64,000 bases of DNA from Osmia lignaria lignaria (taxonomy: Eukaryota > Arthropoda > Insecta > Hymenoptera > Megachilidae), in contig NW_027478166.1 of assembly GCF_051020975.1 (NCBI RefSeq), forward strand, positions 5,085,501 to 5,149,500, read 5' to 3'. Both the position numbers and the translations under genes were made by a program. Numbering within the stretch: the stretch's first letter is position 1; the number at the start of each line of letters is the position of its first letter. The notes under the pieces were generated by a model that was not told the DNA's origin, ran no database searches, and saw only the letters and a list, made by a program, of their open reading frames with translations. Shown one piece after another: positions 1-12,860 of this stretch.

Positions 1-306
1 CGAGATATATCAAGATATTTAAAAGTTCCGAAGCCGCACCAACATAATAGAGATACAAAAACACCGTGGCCCCTTTCTTTGAGATAACTCTGCACTATTG
101 CGAGCTGCAAATGCCACTTCCAGCTTAGCTGTGCAGAAGAAGAACAACAAGAAGAAGAGATATCTCGAAATATGTCCGTCAGGCCCCTTCCCTTGAGATA
201 AATCTGCAAATATCTCGGAAACGAAGCGAGCTATGGCAAAATGTTAAGAGACCTTTTTTGTAGAGAATTAAGTTTCCTACTTTTTATGTTCTATGATATT
301 TTTTGA
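1..306. repeat. Partial satellite monomer at the left window edge
   Basis: This unit lacks its first 15 bases, cut off by the window, and otherwise aligns fully to the next monomer. It is of the C124/C140 central class (CTGCAAATG followed by CCAGCTTAGC) and has GAGATATCTCG where most units have GAAATATCTCG. The array therefore continues to the left of the window. Confidence 0.95.
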
Positions 307-2882
307 TCAGATGCGTAGTTCTCGAGATATATCAAGATATTTAAAAGTTCCGAAGCCGCACCAACATAATAGAGATACAGAAACACCGTGGCCCCTTTCT
401 TTGAGATAACTCTGCGCTATTGCGAGCTGGTAATGCCACTTCCAGTTTAGCTGTGCAGAAGAACAACAACAAGAAGAACAAATATCTCGAAATATGTCCG
501 TCAGGCCCCTTCCCTTGAGATATATCTGCAAATATCTCGGAAACGAAACGAGCTATGGCAAAATGTTAAGAGACCTTTTTTGTAGAGAATTATGTTTCCT
601 ACAATTTATGTTCTATGATATTTTTTGATCAGAAGCGTAGTTTTCGAGATATATCGAGATATTTAAAAGTTCCGAAGCCGCACCAACATAATAGAGATAC
701 AGAAACACCGTGGCCCCTTTCTTTGAGATAACTCTGCACTAGTGCGAGCCGCAAATGCCGCTTCCAGCTTAGCTGTGCAGAAGAAGAACAACAAGAAGAA
801 GAGATATCTCGAAATATGTCCGTCAGGCCCCTTCCCTTGAGATAAATCTGCAAATATCTCGGAAACGAAGCGAGCTATGGCAAAATGTTGAGAGACCTTT
901 TTTGTAGAGAATTAAGTTTCCTACTTTTTATGTTCTATGATATTTTTTGATCAGATGCGTAGTTCTCGAGATATATCAAGATATTTAAAAGTTCCGAAGC
1001 CGCACCAACATAATAGAGATACAGAAACACCGTGGCCCCTTTCTTTGAGATAACCCTGCGCTATTGCGAGCTGGTAATGCCACTTCCAGTTTAGCTGTGC
1101 AGAAGAACAACAACAAGAAGAACAAATATCTCGAAATATGTCCGTCAGGCCCCTTCCCTTGAGATATATCTGCAAATATCTCGGAAACGAAACGAGCTAT
1201 GGCAAAATGTTAAGAGACCTTTTTTGTAGAGAATTATGTTTCCTACAATTTATGTTCTATGATATTTTTTGATCAGAAGCGTAGTTTTCGAGATATATCG
1301 AGATATTTAAAAGTTCCGAAGCCGCACCAACATAATAGAGATACAGAAACACCGTGGCCCCTTTCTTTGAGATAACTCTGCACTAGTGCGAGCCGCAAAT
1401 GCCGCTTCCAGCTTAGCTGTGCAGAAGAAGAACAACAAGAAGAAGAAATATCTCGAAATATGTCCGTCAGGCCCCTTCCCTCGAGATAAATCTGCAAATA
1501 TCTCGGAAACGAAGCGAGCTCTGGCAAAATGTTAAGAGACCTTTTTTGTAGAGAATTATCTTTCCTACAAGTTATGTTCTACGATATTTTTTGATCAGAC
1601 GCGTAGTTCTCGCGATATATCAAGATATTTGAAAGTTCCGAAGCCGCACCAACATAATAGAGATACAGAAACACCGTGGCCCCTTTCTTTGAGATAACTC
1701 TGCACTATTGCGAGCTGCAAATGCCACTTCCAGCTTAGCTGTGCAGAAGAAGAACAACAAGAAGAAGAAATATCTCGAAATATGTCCGTCAGGCCCCTTC
1801 CCTTGAGATAAATCTGCAAATATCTCGGAAACGAAGCGAGCTATGGCAAAATGTTAAGAGACCTATTGTGTAGAGAATTAAGTTTCCTACTTTTTATGTT
1901 CTATGATATTTTTTGATCAGATGCGTAGTTCTCGAGATATATCAAGATATTTAAAAGTTCCGAAGCCGCACCAACATAATAGAGATACAGAAACACCGTG
2001 GCCCCCTTCTTTGAGATAACTCTGCACTATTGCGAGCTGCAAATGCCACTTCCAGCTTAGCTGTGCAGAAGAAGAACAACAAGAAGAAGAAATATCTCGA
2101 AATATGTCCGTCAGGCCCCTTCCCTTGAGATAAATCTGCAAATATCTCGGAAACGAAGCGAGCTATGGCAAAATGTTAAGAGACCTTTTTTGTAGAGAAT
2201 TAAGTTTCCTACTTTTTATGTTCTATGATATTTTTTGATCAGATGGGTAGTTCTCGAGATATATCAAGATATTTAAAAGTTCCGAAGCCGCACCAACATA
2301 ATAGAGATACAGAAACACCGTGGCCCCTTTCTTTGAGATAACTCTGCACTACTGCGAGCTGTAAATGCCACTTCCAGCTTAGCTGTGCAGAAGAAGAACA
2401 ACAAGAAGAAGAAATATCTCGAAATATGTACGTCAGGCCCCTTCCCTTGAGATAAATCTGCAAATATCTCGGAAATGAAGCGAGCTATGGCAAAATGTTA
2501 ACAGACCTCTTTTGTAGAGAATTAAGTTTCTTACTTTTTATGTTCTATGATATTTTTTGATCAGATGCGTAGATCTCGAGATATATCAAGATATTTAAAA
2601 GTTCCGAAACTGCACCAACATAATAGAGATACAGAAACACCGTGGCCCCTTTCTTTGAGATAACTCTGCACTAGTGCGAGCCGCAAATGCCACTTCCAGC
2701 TTAGCTGTGCAGAAGAAGAACAACAAGAAGAAGAAATATCTCGAAATATGTCCGTCAGGCCCCTTCCCTTGAGATAAATCTGCAAATATCTCGGAAACGA
2801 AGCGAGCTATGGCAAAATGTTAAGAGACCTTTTTTGTAGAGAATTAAGTTTTCTACTTTTTATGTTCCATGATATTTTTTGA

Positions 2883-3203
2883 ACAGATGCGTAGTTCTCG
2901 AGATATATCAAGATATTTAAAAGTTCCGAAGCTGCACCAACATAATAGAGATACAGAAACACCGTGGCCCCTTCTTTGAGATAACTCTGCACTAGTGCGA
3001 GCCGCAAATGCCACTTCCAGCTTAGCTGTGCAGAAGAAGAACAACAAGAAGGAGAAATATCTCGAAATATGTCCGTTAGGCCCCTTCCCTTGAGATAAAT
3101 GTGCAAATATCTCGGAAACGAAGCGAGCTATGGCAAAATGTTAAGAGACCTTTTCTATAGAGAATTCAGTTTCCTACTTTTTATGTTCTATGATATTTTT
3201 TGA
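2883..3203. repeat. 321-bp monomer with 1-bp deletion and lost BclI site
   Basis: The run CCCCTTTCTTTG is shortened to CCCCTTCTTTG near 2970, and the junction reads TGAACA instead of TGATCA. The same deletion is found in the paired unit at 7390. It shifts the frame of the recurrent minus-strand open frame. Confidence 0.9.
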
Positions 3204-4491
3204 TCAGATGCGTAGTTCTCGAGATATATCAAGATATTTAAAAGTTCCGAAGCCGCACCAACATAGTAGAGATACAGAAACACCGTGGCCCCTTTCTTTG
3301 AGATAACTCTGCACTATTGCGAGCTGGAAATGCCACTTCCAGTTTAGCTGTGCAGAAGAAGAACAAGAAGAAGAAGAAATATCTCGAAATATGTCCGTCA
3401 GGCCCGTTCCTTTCAGCTGAATCTGCAAATATCTCGGAAACGAAGCGAGCTATGGCAAAATGTTAAGAGACGTTTTTTGTAGAGAATTATGTTTCCTACA
3501 ATTTATGTTCTATGATATTTTTTGATCAGAAGCGTAGTTTTCGAGATATATCGAGATATTTAAAAGTTCCGAAGCCGCACCAACATAATAGAGATACAGA
3601 AACACCGTGGCCCCTTTCTTTGAGATAACTCTGCACTACTGCGAGCTGTAAATGCCACTTCCAGCTTAGCTGTGCAGAAGAAGAACAACAAGAAGAAGAA
3701 ATATCTCGAAATATGTACGTCAGGCCCCTTCCCTTGAGATAAATCTGCAAATATCTCGGAAATGAAGCGAGCTATGGCAAAATGTTAACAGACCTCTTTT
3801 GTAGAGAATTAAGTTTCTTACTTTTTATGTTCTATGATATTTTTTGATCAGATGCGTAGATCTCGAGATATATCAAGATATTTAAAAGTTCCGAAACTGC
3901 ACCAACATAATAGAGATACAGAAACACCGTGGCCCCTTTCTTTGAGATAACTCTGCACTAGTGCGAGCCGCAAATGCCACTTCCAGCTTAGCTGTGCAGA
4001 AGAAGAACAACAAGAAGAAGAAATATCTCGAAATATGTCCGTCGGGCCCCTTCCCTTGAGATAAATCTGCAAATATCTCGGAAACGAAGCGAGCTATGGC
4101 AAAATGTTAAGAGACCTTTTTTGTAGAGAATTAAGTTTTCTACTTTTTATGTTCCATGATATTTTTTGATCAGATGCGTAGTTCTCGAGATATATCAAGA
4201 TATTTAAAAGTTCCGAAGCTGCACCAACATAATAGAGATACAGAAACACCGTGGCCCCTTTCTTTGAGATAACTCTGCGCTATTGCGAGCTGGTAATGCC
4301 ACTTCCAGTTTAGCTGTGCAGAAGAACAACAACAAGAAGAACAAATATCTCGAAATATGTCCGTCAGGCCCCTTCCCTTGAGATATATCTGCAAATATCT
4401 CGGAAACGAAACGAGCTATGGCAAAATGTTAAGAGATCTTTTTTGTAGAGAATTATGTTTCCTACAATTTATGTTCTATGATATTTTTTGA

Positions 4492-5135
4492 TCAGAAGCG
4501 TAGTTTTCGAGATATATCGAGATATTTAAAAGTTCCGAAGCCGCACCAACATAATAGAGATACAGAAACACCGTGGCCCCTTTCTTTGAGATAACTCTGC
4601 ACTAGTGCGAGCCGCAAATGCCGCTTCCAGCTTAGCTGTGCAGAAGAAGAACAACAAGAAGAAGAAATATCTCGAAATATGTCCGTCAGGCCCCTTCCCT
4701 CGAGATAAATCTGCAAATATCTCGGAAACGAAGCGAGCTCTGGCAAAATGTTAAGAGACCTTTTTTGTAGAGAATTATCTTTCCTACAAGTTATGTTCTA
4801 CGATATTTTTTGATCAGACGCGTAGTTCTCGCGATATATCAAGATATTTGAAAGTTCCGAAGCCGCACCAACATAATAGAGATACAGAAACACCGTGGCC
4901 CCTTTCTTTGAGATAACTCTGCACTATTGCGAGCTGCAAATGCCACTTCCAGCTTAGCTGTGCAGAAGAAGAACAACAAGAAGAAGAAATATCTCGAAAT
5001 ATGTCCGTCAGGCCCCTTCCCTTGAGATAAATCTGCAAATATCTCGGAAACGAAGCGAGCTATGGCAAAATGTTAAGAGACCTATTGTGTAGAGAATTAA
5101 GTTTCCTACTTTTTATGTTCTATGATATTTTTTGA
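4492..5135. repeat. R-Q monomer pair, copy 1 (paired with 5458-6101)
   Basis: The R unit carries GAGCTC (SacI, 4735-4740) and the following Q unit starts with TCTCGCGATATATC and ATTTGAAAG. The pair recurs 966 bp (three units) downstream at 5458-6101, and also at 1273-1916 and 8999-9642. In all four places the SacI-type R unit is followed by the CGCGATATATC-type Q unit. Confidence 0.85.
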
Positions 5136-5457
5136 TCAGATGCGTAGTTCTCGAGATATATCAAGATATTTAAAAGTTCCGAAGCCGCACCAACATAATA
5201 GAGATACAGAAACACCGTGGCCCCTTTCTTTGAGATAACTCTGCACTATTACGAGCTGCAAATGCCCTTTCCAGCTTAGCTGTGCAGAAGAAGAACAACA
5301 AGAAGAAGAAATATCTCGAAATATGTCCGTCAGGCCCGTTAATTTGAGCTGAATCTGCAAATATCTCGGAAACGAAGCGAGCTATGGCAAAATGTTAAGA
5401 GACGTTTTTTGTAGAGAATTATGTTTCCTACAATTTATGTTCTATGATATTTTTTGA

Positions 5458-6101
5458 TCAGAAGCGTAGTTTTCGAGATATATCGAGATATTTAAAAGTT
5501 CCGAAGCCGCACCAACATAATAGAGATACAGAAACACCGTGGCCCCTTTCTTTGAGATAACTCTGCACTAGTGCGAGCCGCAAATGCCGCTTCCAGCTTA
5601 GCTGTGCAGAAGAAGAACAACAAGAAGAAGAAATATCTCGAAATATGTCCGTCAGGCCCCTTCCCTCGAGATAAATCTGCAAATATCTCGGAAACGAAGC
5701 GAGCTCTGGCAAAATGTTAAGAGACCTTTTTTGTAGAGAATTATCTTTCCTACAAGTTATGTTCTACGATATTTTTTGATCAGACGCGTAGTTCTCGCGA
5801 TATATCAAGATATTTGAAAGTTCCGAAGCCGCACCAACATAATAGAGATACAGAAACACCGTGGCCCCTTTCTTTGAGATAACTCTGCACTATTGCGAGC
5901 TGCAAATGCCACTTCCAGCTTAGCTGTGCAGAAGAAGAACAACAAGAAGAAGAAATATCTCGAAATATGTCCGTCAGGCCCCTTCCCTTGAGATAAATCT
6001 GCAAATATCTCGGAAACGAAGCGAGCTATGGCAAAATGTTAAGAGACCTATTGTGTAGAGAATTAAGTTTCCTACTTTTTATGTTCTATGATATTTTTTG
6101 A
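5458..6101. repeat. R-Q monomer pair, copy 2
   Basis: This matches 4492-5135, with the SacI site GAGCTC at 5701-5706 and the CGCGATATATC junction in the second unit. One K-class unit (5136-5457) separates it from copy 1, which is what a local three-unit duplication would leave. Confidence 0.85.
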
Positions 6102-7710
6102 TCAGATGCGTAGATCTCGAGATATATCAAGATATTTAAAAGTTCCGAAGCTGCACCAACATAATAGAGATACAGAAACACCGTGGCCCCTTTCTTTGAG
6201 ATAACTCTGCACTAGTGCGAGCCGCAAATGCCACTTCCAGCTTAGCTGTGCAGAAGAAGAACAACAAGAAGGAGAAATATCTCGAAATATGTCCGTTAGG
6301 CCCCTTCCCTTGAGATAAATGTGCAAATATCTCGGAAACGAAGCGAGCTATGGCAAAATGTTAAGAGACCTTTTCTATAGAGAATTAAGTTTCCTACTTT
6401 TTATGTTCTATGATATTTTTTGATCAGATGCGTAGTTCTCGAGATATATCAAGATATTTAAAAGTTCCGAAGCCGCACCAACATAGTAGAGATACAGAAA
6501 CACCGTGGCCCCTTTCTTTGAGATAACTCTGCACTATTGCGAGCTGGAAATGCCACTTCCAGTTTAGCTGTGCAGAAGAAGAACAAGAAGAAGAAGAAAT
6601 ATCTCGAAATATGTCCGTCAGGCCCGTTCCTTTGAGCTGAATCTGCAAATATCTCGGAAACGAAGCGAGCTATGGCAAAATGTTAAGAGACGTTTTTTGT
6701 AGAGAATTATGTTTCCTACAATTTATGTTCTATGATATTTTTTGATCAGAAGCGTAGTTTTCGAGATATATCGAGATATTTAAAAGTTCCGAAGCCGCAC
6801 CAACATAATAGAGATACAGAAACACCGTGGCCCCTTTCTTTGAGATAACTCTGCACTACTGCGAGCTGTAAATGCCACTTCCAGCTTAGCTGTACACAAG
6901 AAGAACAACAAGAAGAAGAAATATCTCGAAATATGTACGTCAGGCCCCTTCCCTTGAGATAAATCTGCAAATATCTCGGAAATGAAGCGAGCTATGGCAA
7001 AATGTTAACAGACCTCTTTTGTAGAGAATTAAGTTTCTTACTTTTTATGTTCTATGATATTTTTTGATCAGATGCGTAGATCTCGAGATATATCAAGATA
7101 TTTAAAAGTTCCGAAACTGCACCAACATAATAGAGATACAGAAACACCGTGGCCCCTTTCTTTGAGATAACTCTGCACTAGTGCGAGCCGCAAATGCCAC
7201 TTCCAGCTTAGCTGTGCAGAAGAAGAACAACAAGAAGAAGAAATATCTCGAAATATGTCCGTCAGGCCCCTTCCCTTGAGATAAATCTGCAAATATCTCG
7301 GAAACGTAGCGAGCTATGGCAAAATGTTAAGAGACCTTTTTTGTAGAGAATTAAGTTTTCTACTTTTTATGTTCCATGATATTTTTTGATCAGATGCGTA
7401 GTTCTCGAGATATATCAAGATATTTAAAAGTTCCGAAGCTGCACCAACATAATAGAGATACAGAAACACCGTGGCCCCTTCTTTGAGATAACTCTGCACT
7501 AGTGCGAGCCGCAAATGCCACTTCCAGCTTAGCTGTGCAGAAGAAGAACAACAAGAAGGAGAAATATCTCGAAATATGTCCGTTAGGCCCCTTCCCTTGA
7601 GATAAATGTGCAAATATCTCGGAAACGAAGCGAGCTATGGCAAAATGTTAAGAGACCTTTTCTATAGAGAATTCAGTTTCCTACTTTTTATGTTCTATGA
7701 TATTTTTTGA
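6102..7710. repeat. Five-monomer segment, copy 1 (paired with 9965-11574)
   Basis: Units 6102, 6424, 6746, 7068 and 7390 match 9965, 10287, 10609, 10931 and 11253. The offset is 3863 bp (12 units minus 1 bp). The rare change TGTACACAAG near 6892 recurs near 10755. The first unit here is a hybrid that keeps the class-a start (AGATCTCGAG) with a class-b body. Confidence 0.8.
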
Positions 7711-9642
7711 TCAGATGCGTAGTTCTCGAGGTATATCAAGATATTTAAAAGTTCCGAAGCCGCACCAACATAGTAGAGATACAGAAACACCGTGGCCCCT
7801 TTCTTTGAGATAACTCTGCACTATTGCGAGCTGGAAATGCCACTTCCAGTTTAGCTGTGCAGAAGAAGAACAAGAAGAAGAAGAAATATCTCGAAATATG
7901 TCCGTCAGGCCCGTTCCTTTCAGCTGAATCTGCAAATATCTCGGAAACGAAGCGAGCTATGGCAAAATGTTAAGAGACGTTTTTTGTAGAGAATTATGTT
8001 TCCTACAATTTATGTTCTATGATATTTTTTGATCAGAAGCGTAGTTTTCGAGATATATCGAGATATTTAAAAGTTCCGAAGCCGCACCAACATAATAGAG
8101 ATACAGAAACACCGTGGCCCCTTTCTTTGAGATAACTCTGCACTACTGCGAGCTGTAAATGCCACTTCCAGCTTAGCTGTGCAGAAGAAGAACAACAAGA
8201 AGAAGAAATATCTCGAAATATGTACGTCAGGCCCCTTCCCTTGAGATAAATCTGCAAATATCTCGGAAATGAAGCGAGCTATGGCAAAATGTTAACAGAC
8301 CTCTTTTGTAGAGAATTAAGTTTCTTACTTTTTATGTTCTATGATATTTTTTGATCAGATGCGTAGATCTCGAGATATATCAAGATATTTAAAAGTTCCG
8401 AAACTGCACCAACATAATAGAGATACAGAAACACCGTGGCCCCTTTCTTTGAGATAACTCTGCACTAGTGCGAGCCGCAAATGCCACTTCCAGCTTAGCT
8501 GTGCAGAAGAAGAACAACAAGAAGAAGAAATATCTCGAAATATGTCCGTCGGGCCCCTTCCCTTGAGATAAATCTGCAAATATCTCGGAAACGAAGCGAG
8601 CTATGGCAAAATGTTAAGAGACCTTTTTTGTAGAGAATTAAGTTTTCTACTTTTTATGTTCCATGATATTTTTTGATCAGATGCGTAGTTCTCGAGATAT
8701 ATCAAGATATTTAAAAGTTCCGAAGCTGCACCAACATAATAGAGATACAGAAACACCGTGGCCCCTTTCTTTGAGATAACTCTGCGCTATTGCGAGCTGG
8801 TAATGCCACTTCCAGTTTAGCTGTGCAGAAGAAGAACAACAAGAAGAAGAAATATCTCGAAATATGTCCGTCAGGCCCCTTCCCTTGAGATATATCTGCA
8901 AATATCTCGGAAACGAAACGAGCTATGGCAAAATGTTAAGAGACCTTTTTTGTAGAGAATTATGTTTCCTACAATTTATGTTCTATGATATTTTTTGATC
9001 AGAAGCGTAGTTTTCGAGATATATCGAGATATTTAAAAGTTCCGAAGCCGCACCAACATAATAGAGATACAGAAACACCGTGGCCCCTTTCTTTGAGATA
9101 ACTCTGCACTAGTGCGAGCCGCAAATGCCGCTTCCAGCTTAGCTGTGCAGAAGAAGAACAACAAGAAGAAGAAATATCTCGAAATATGTCCGTCAGGCCC
9201 CTTCCCTCGAGATAAATCTGCAAATATCTCGGAAACGAAGCGAGCTCTGGCAAAATGTTAAGAGACCTTTTTTGTAGAGAATTATCTTTCCTACAAGTTA
9301 TGTTCTACGATATTTTTTGATCAGACGCGTAGTTCTCGCGATATATCAAGATATTTGAAAGTTCCGAAGCCGCACCAACATAATAGAGATACAGAAACAC
9401 CGTGGCCCCTTTCTTTGAGATAACTCTGCACTATTGCGAGCTGCAAATGCCACTTCCAGCTTAGCTGTGCAGAAGAAGAACAACAAGAAGAAGAAATATC
9501 TCGAAATATGTCCGTCAGGCCCCTTCCCTTGAGATAAATCTGCAAATATCTCGGAAACGAAGCGAGCTATGGCAAAATGTTAAGAGACCTATTGTGTAGA
9601 GAATTAAGTTTCCTACTTTTTATGTTCTATGATATTTTTTGA
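7068..9642. repeat. Eight-monomer segment, copy 2 (paired with 2561-5135)
   Basis: This is the counterpart of 2561-5135 in the same unit order, including the 321-bp second unit. Private changes here include ACGTAGCGAG near 7307 and GAGGTATATC near 7730. It overlaps the five-monomer segment 6102-7710, so the duplications are nested rather than simple. Confidence 0.85.
7390..7710. repeat. 321-bp monomer with 1-bp deletion
   Basis: This unit has the same shortened CCCCTTCTTTG run as the unit at 2883, near 7477, with an intact TGATCA junction. It is evidence of common descent of the two eight-unit blocks. Confidence 0.9.
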
Positions 9643-9964
9643 TCAGATGCGTAGATCTCGAGATATATCAAGATATTTAAAAGTTCCGAAACTGCACCAA
9701 CATAATAGAGATACAGAAACACCGTGGCCCCTTTCTTTGAGATAACTCTGCACTAGTGCGAGCCGCAAATGCCACTTCCAGCTTAGCTGTGCAGAAGAAG
9801 AACAACAAGAAGAAGAAATATCTCGAAATATGTCCGTCAGGCCCCTTCCCTTGAGATAAATCTGCAAATATCTCGGAAACGAAGCGAGCTATGGCAAAAT
9901 GTTAAGAGACCTTTTTTGTAGAGAATTAAGTTTTCTACTTTTTATGTTCCACGATATTTTTTGA

Positions 9965-11574
9965 TCAGATGCGTAGTTCTCGAGATATATCAAGATATTT
10001 AAAAGTTCCGAAGCTGCACCAACATAATAGAGATACAGAAACACCGTGGCCCCTTTCTTTGAGATAACTCTGCACTAGTGCGAGCCGCAAATGCCACTTC
10101 CAGCTTAGCTGTGCAGAAGAAGAACAACAAGAAGGAGAAATATCTCGAAATATGTCCGTTAGGCCCCTTCCCTTGAGATAAATGTGCAAATATCTCGGAA
10201 ACGAAGCGAGCTATGGCAAAATGTTAAGAGACCTTTTCTATAGAGAATTAAGTTTCCTACTTTTTATGTTCTATGATATTTTTTGATCAGATGCGTAGTT
10301 CTCGAGATATATCAAGATATTTAAAAGTTCCGAAGCCGCACCAACATAGTAGAGATACAGAAACACCGTGGCCCCTTTCTTTGAGATAACTCTGCACTAT
10401 TGCGAGCTGGAAATGCCACTTCCAGTTTAGCTGTGCAGAAGAAGAACAAGAAGAAGAAGAAATATCTCGAAATATGTCCGTCAGGCCCGTTCCTTTGAGC
10501 TGAATCTGCAAATATCTCGGAAACGAAGCGAGCTATGGCAAAATGTTAAGAGACGTTTTTTGTAGAGAATTATGTTTCCTACAATTTATGTTCTATGATA
10601 TTTTTTGATCAGAAGCGTAGTTTTCGAGATATATCGAGATATTTAAAAGTTCCGAAGCCGCACCAACATAATAGAGATACAGAAACACCGTGGCCCCTTT
10701 CTTTGAGATAACTCTGCACTACTGCGAGCTGTAAATGCCACTTCCAGCTTAGCTGTACACAAGAAGAACAACAAGAAGAAGAAATATCTCGAAATATGTA
10801 CGTCAGGCCCCTTCCCTTGAGATAAATCTGCAAATATCTCGGAAATGAAGCGAGCTATGGCAAAATGTTAACAGACCTCTTTTGTAGAGAATTAAGTTTC
10901 TTACTTTTTATGTTCTATGATATTTTTTGATCAGATGCGTAGATCTCGAGATATATCAAGATATTTAAAAGTTCCGAAACTGCACCAACATAATAGAGAT
11001 ACAGAAACACCGTGGCCCCTTTCTTTGAGATAACTCTGCACTAGTGCGAGCCGCAAATGCCACTTCCAGCTTAGCTGTGCAGAAGAAGAACAACAAGAAG
11101 AAGAAATATCTCGAAATATGTCCGTCAGGCCCCTTCCCTTGAGATAAATCTGCAAATATCTCGGAAACGTAGCGAGCTATGGCAAAATGTTAAGAGACCT
11201 TTTTTGTAGAGAATTAAGTTTTCTACTTTTTATGTTCCATGATATTTTTTGATCAGATGCGTAGTTCTCGAGATATATCAAGATATTTAAAAGTTCCGAA
11301 GTTGCACCAACATAATAGAGATACAGAAACACCGTGGCCCCTTTCTTTGAGATAACTCTGCACTAGTGCGAGCCGCAAATGCCACTTCCAGCTTAGCTGT
11401 GCAGAAGAAGAACAACAAGAAGGAGAAATATCTCGAAATATGTCCGTTAGGCCCCTTCCCTTGAGATAAATGTGCAAATATCTCGGAAACGAAGCGAGCT
11501 ATGGCAAAATGTTAAGAGACCTTTTCTATAGAGAATTAAGTTTCCTACTTTTTATGTTCTATGATATTTTTTGA
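9965..11574. repeat. Five-monomer segment, copy 2
   Basis: This matches 6102-7710 in class order b, F, T, a, b. The last unit (11253) has the full CCCCTTTCTTTG run rather than the 1-bp deletion of its partner at 7390, and a private GAAGTTGCACC. Confidence 0.8.
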
Positions 11575-12540
11575 TCAGATGCGTAGTTCTCGAGATATAT
11601 CAAGATATTTAAAAGTTCCGAAGCCGCACCAACATAGTAGAGATACAGAAACACCGTGGCCCCTTTCTTTGAGATAACTCTGCACTATTGCGAGCTGGAA
11701 ATGCCACTTCCAGTTTAGCTGTGCAGAAGAAGAACAAGAAGAAGAAGAAATATCTCGAAATATGTCCGTCAGGCCCGTTAATTTGAGCTGAATCTGCAAA
11801 TATCTCGGAAACGAAGCGAGCTATGGCAAAATGTTAAGAGACGTTTTTTGTAGAGAATTATGTTTCCTACAATTTATGTTTTATGATATTTTTTGATCAG
11901 AAGCGTAGTTTTCGAGATATATCGAGATATTTAAAAGTTCCGAAGCCGCACCAACATAATAGAGATACAGAAACACCGTGGCCCCTTTCTTTGAGATAAC
12001 TCTGCACTATTGCGAGCTGGAAATGCCACTTCCAGTTTAGCTGTGCAGAAGAAGAACAACAAGAAGAAGAAATATCTCGAAATATGTACGTCAGGCCCCT
12101 TCCCTTGAGATAAATCTGCAAATATCTCGGAAATGAAGCGAGCTATGGCAAAATGTTAAGAGACCTTTTTTGTAGAGAATTAAGTTTCCTACTTTTTATG
12201 GTCTATGATATTTTTTGATCAGATGCGTAGTTCTCGAGATATATCAAGATATTTAAAAGTTCCGAAGCCGCACCAACATAGTAGAGATACAGAAACACCG
12301 TGGCCCCTTTCTTTGAGATAACTCTGCACTATTGCGAGCTGGAAATGCCACTTCCAGTTTAGCTGTGCAGAAGAAGAACAACAAGAAGAAGAAATATCTC
12401 GAAATATGTCCGTCAGGCCCGTTCCTTTGAGCTGAATCTGCAAATATCTCGGAAACGAAGCGAGCTATGGCAAAATGTTAAGAGACGTTTTTTGTAGAGA
12501 ATTATGTTTCCTACAATTTATGTTCTATGATATTTTTTGA

Positions 12541-12860
12541 TCAGAAGCGTAGTTTTCGAGATATATCGAGATATTTAAAAGTTCCGAAGCCGCACCAACA
12601 TAATAGAGATACAGAAACACCGTGGCCCCTTTCTTTGAGATAACTCTGCACTATTGCGAGCTGGAAATGCCACTTCCAGCTTAGCTGTGCAGAAGAAGAA
12701 CAACAAGAAGAAGAAATATCTCGAAATATGTCCGTCAGGCCGCTTCCCTTGAGATATATCTGCAAATATCTCGGAAACGAAGCGAGCTATGGCAAAATGT
12801 TAAGACCTTTTTTGTAGAGAATTAAGTTTCCTACTTTTTATGTTCTATGATATTTTTTGA
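12541..12860. repeat. 320-bp monomer with 2-bp deletion
   Basis: GTTAAGAGACC is shortened to GTTAAGACC near 12800. This is one of six length variants among the complete units. The unit also contains the best version of the central hairpin (12659-12681). Confidence 0.9.
12659..12681. other. Perfect 8-bp inverted repeat (central hairpin)
   Basis: AGCTGGAA (12659-12666) and TTCCAGCT (12674-12681) are perfect reverse complements around a 7-nt loop, ATGCCAC. Most units have a weaker form. G124 units form CTGGAA/TTCCAG with a G-T pair further out. C124 units have a C-C mismatch in the middle but a Watson-Crick G120-C140 pair. The geometry is seen directly; formation of the structure in DNA or RNA is inference. 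Confidence 0.6.

Larger units (their letters stand above)
2561..5135. repeat. Eight-monomer segment, copy 1 (paired with 7068-9642)
   Basis: Monomers 2561, 2883, 3204, 3526, 3848, 4170, 4492 and 4814 match 7068, 7390, 7711, 8033, 8355, 8677, 8999 and 9321 in order, 4507 bp apart (14 units minus 1 bp). Both copies share the same 1-bp deletion in the second unit, so the deletion predates the duplication. Differences include TGAACA here against TGATCA, and AACAACAACAAG here (4170 unit) against GAAGAACAACAAG. The match fails at the next unit (5136 against 9643). Confidence 0.85.
307..12218. repeat. Satellite domain 1: mixed classes in a fixed order
   Basis: Thirty-seven monomers belong to a handful of classes. 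Class a has AGATCTCGAG at the start and a CTAGTGCGAGCCGC centre. Class b has GAAGCTGC, GAAGGAGAAA and AATGTGC. Class F has CATAGTAGAG, the CTGGAAATG centre and CCCGTTCCTTT. Class T has the CTGTAAATG centre and ATGTACGTC. Class Y has CTGGTAATG. Class R has the CCGCAAATGCCGC centre. Class Q has CTGCAAATG. From 951 the order reads Y R Q Q T a b F T a Y R Q K R Q b F T a b F T a Y R Q a b F T a b F, where K is a single unit at 5136 ending in CCCGTTAATTTG. Two modules, a-b-F-T and Y-R-Q, are shuffled as blocks. Longer duplications cover much of the domain. Confidence 0.85.

Noticed and set aside
12659..12681. Rho-independent terminator or bacterial regulatory hairpin.
   Set aside because: The stem is short, is not followed by a T tract, and the context is a eukaryotic-type satellite with no genes.
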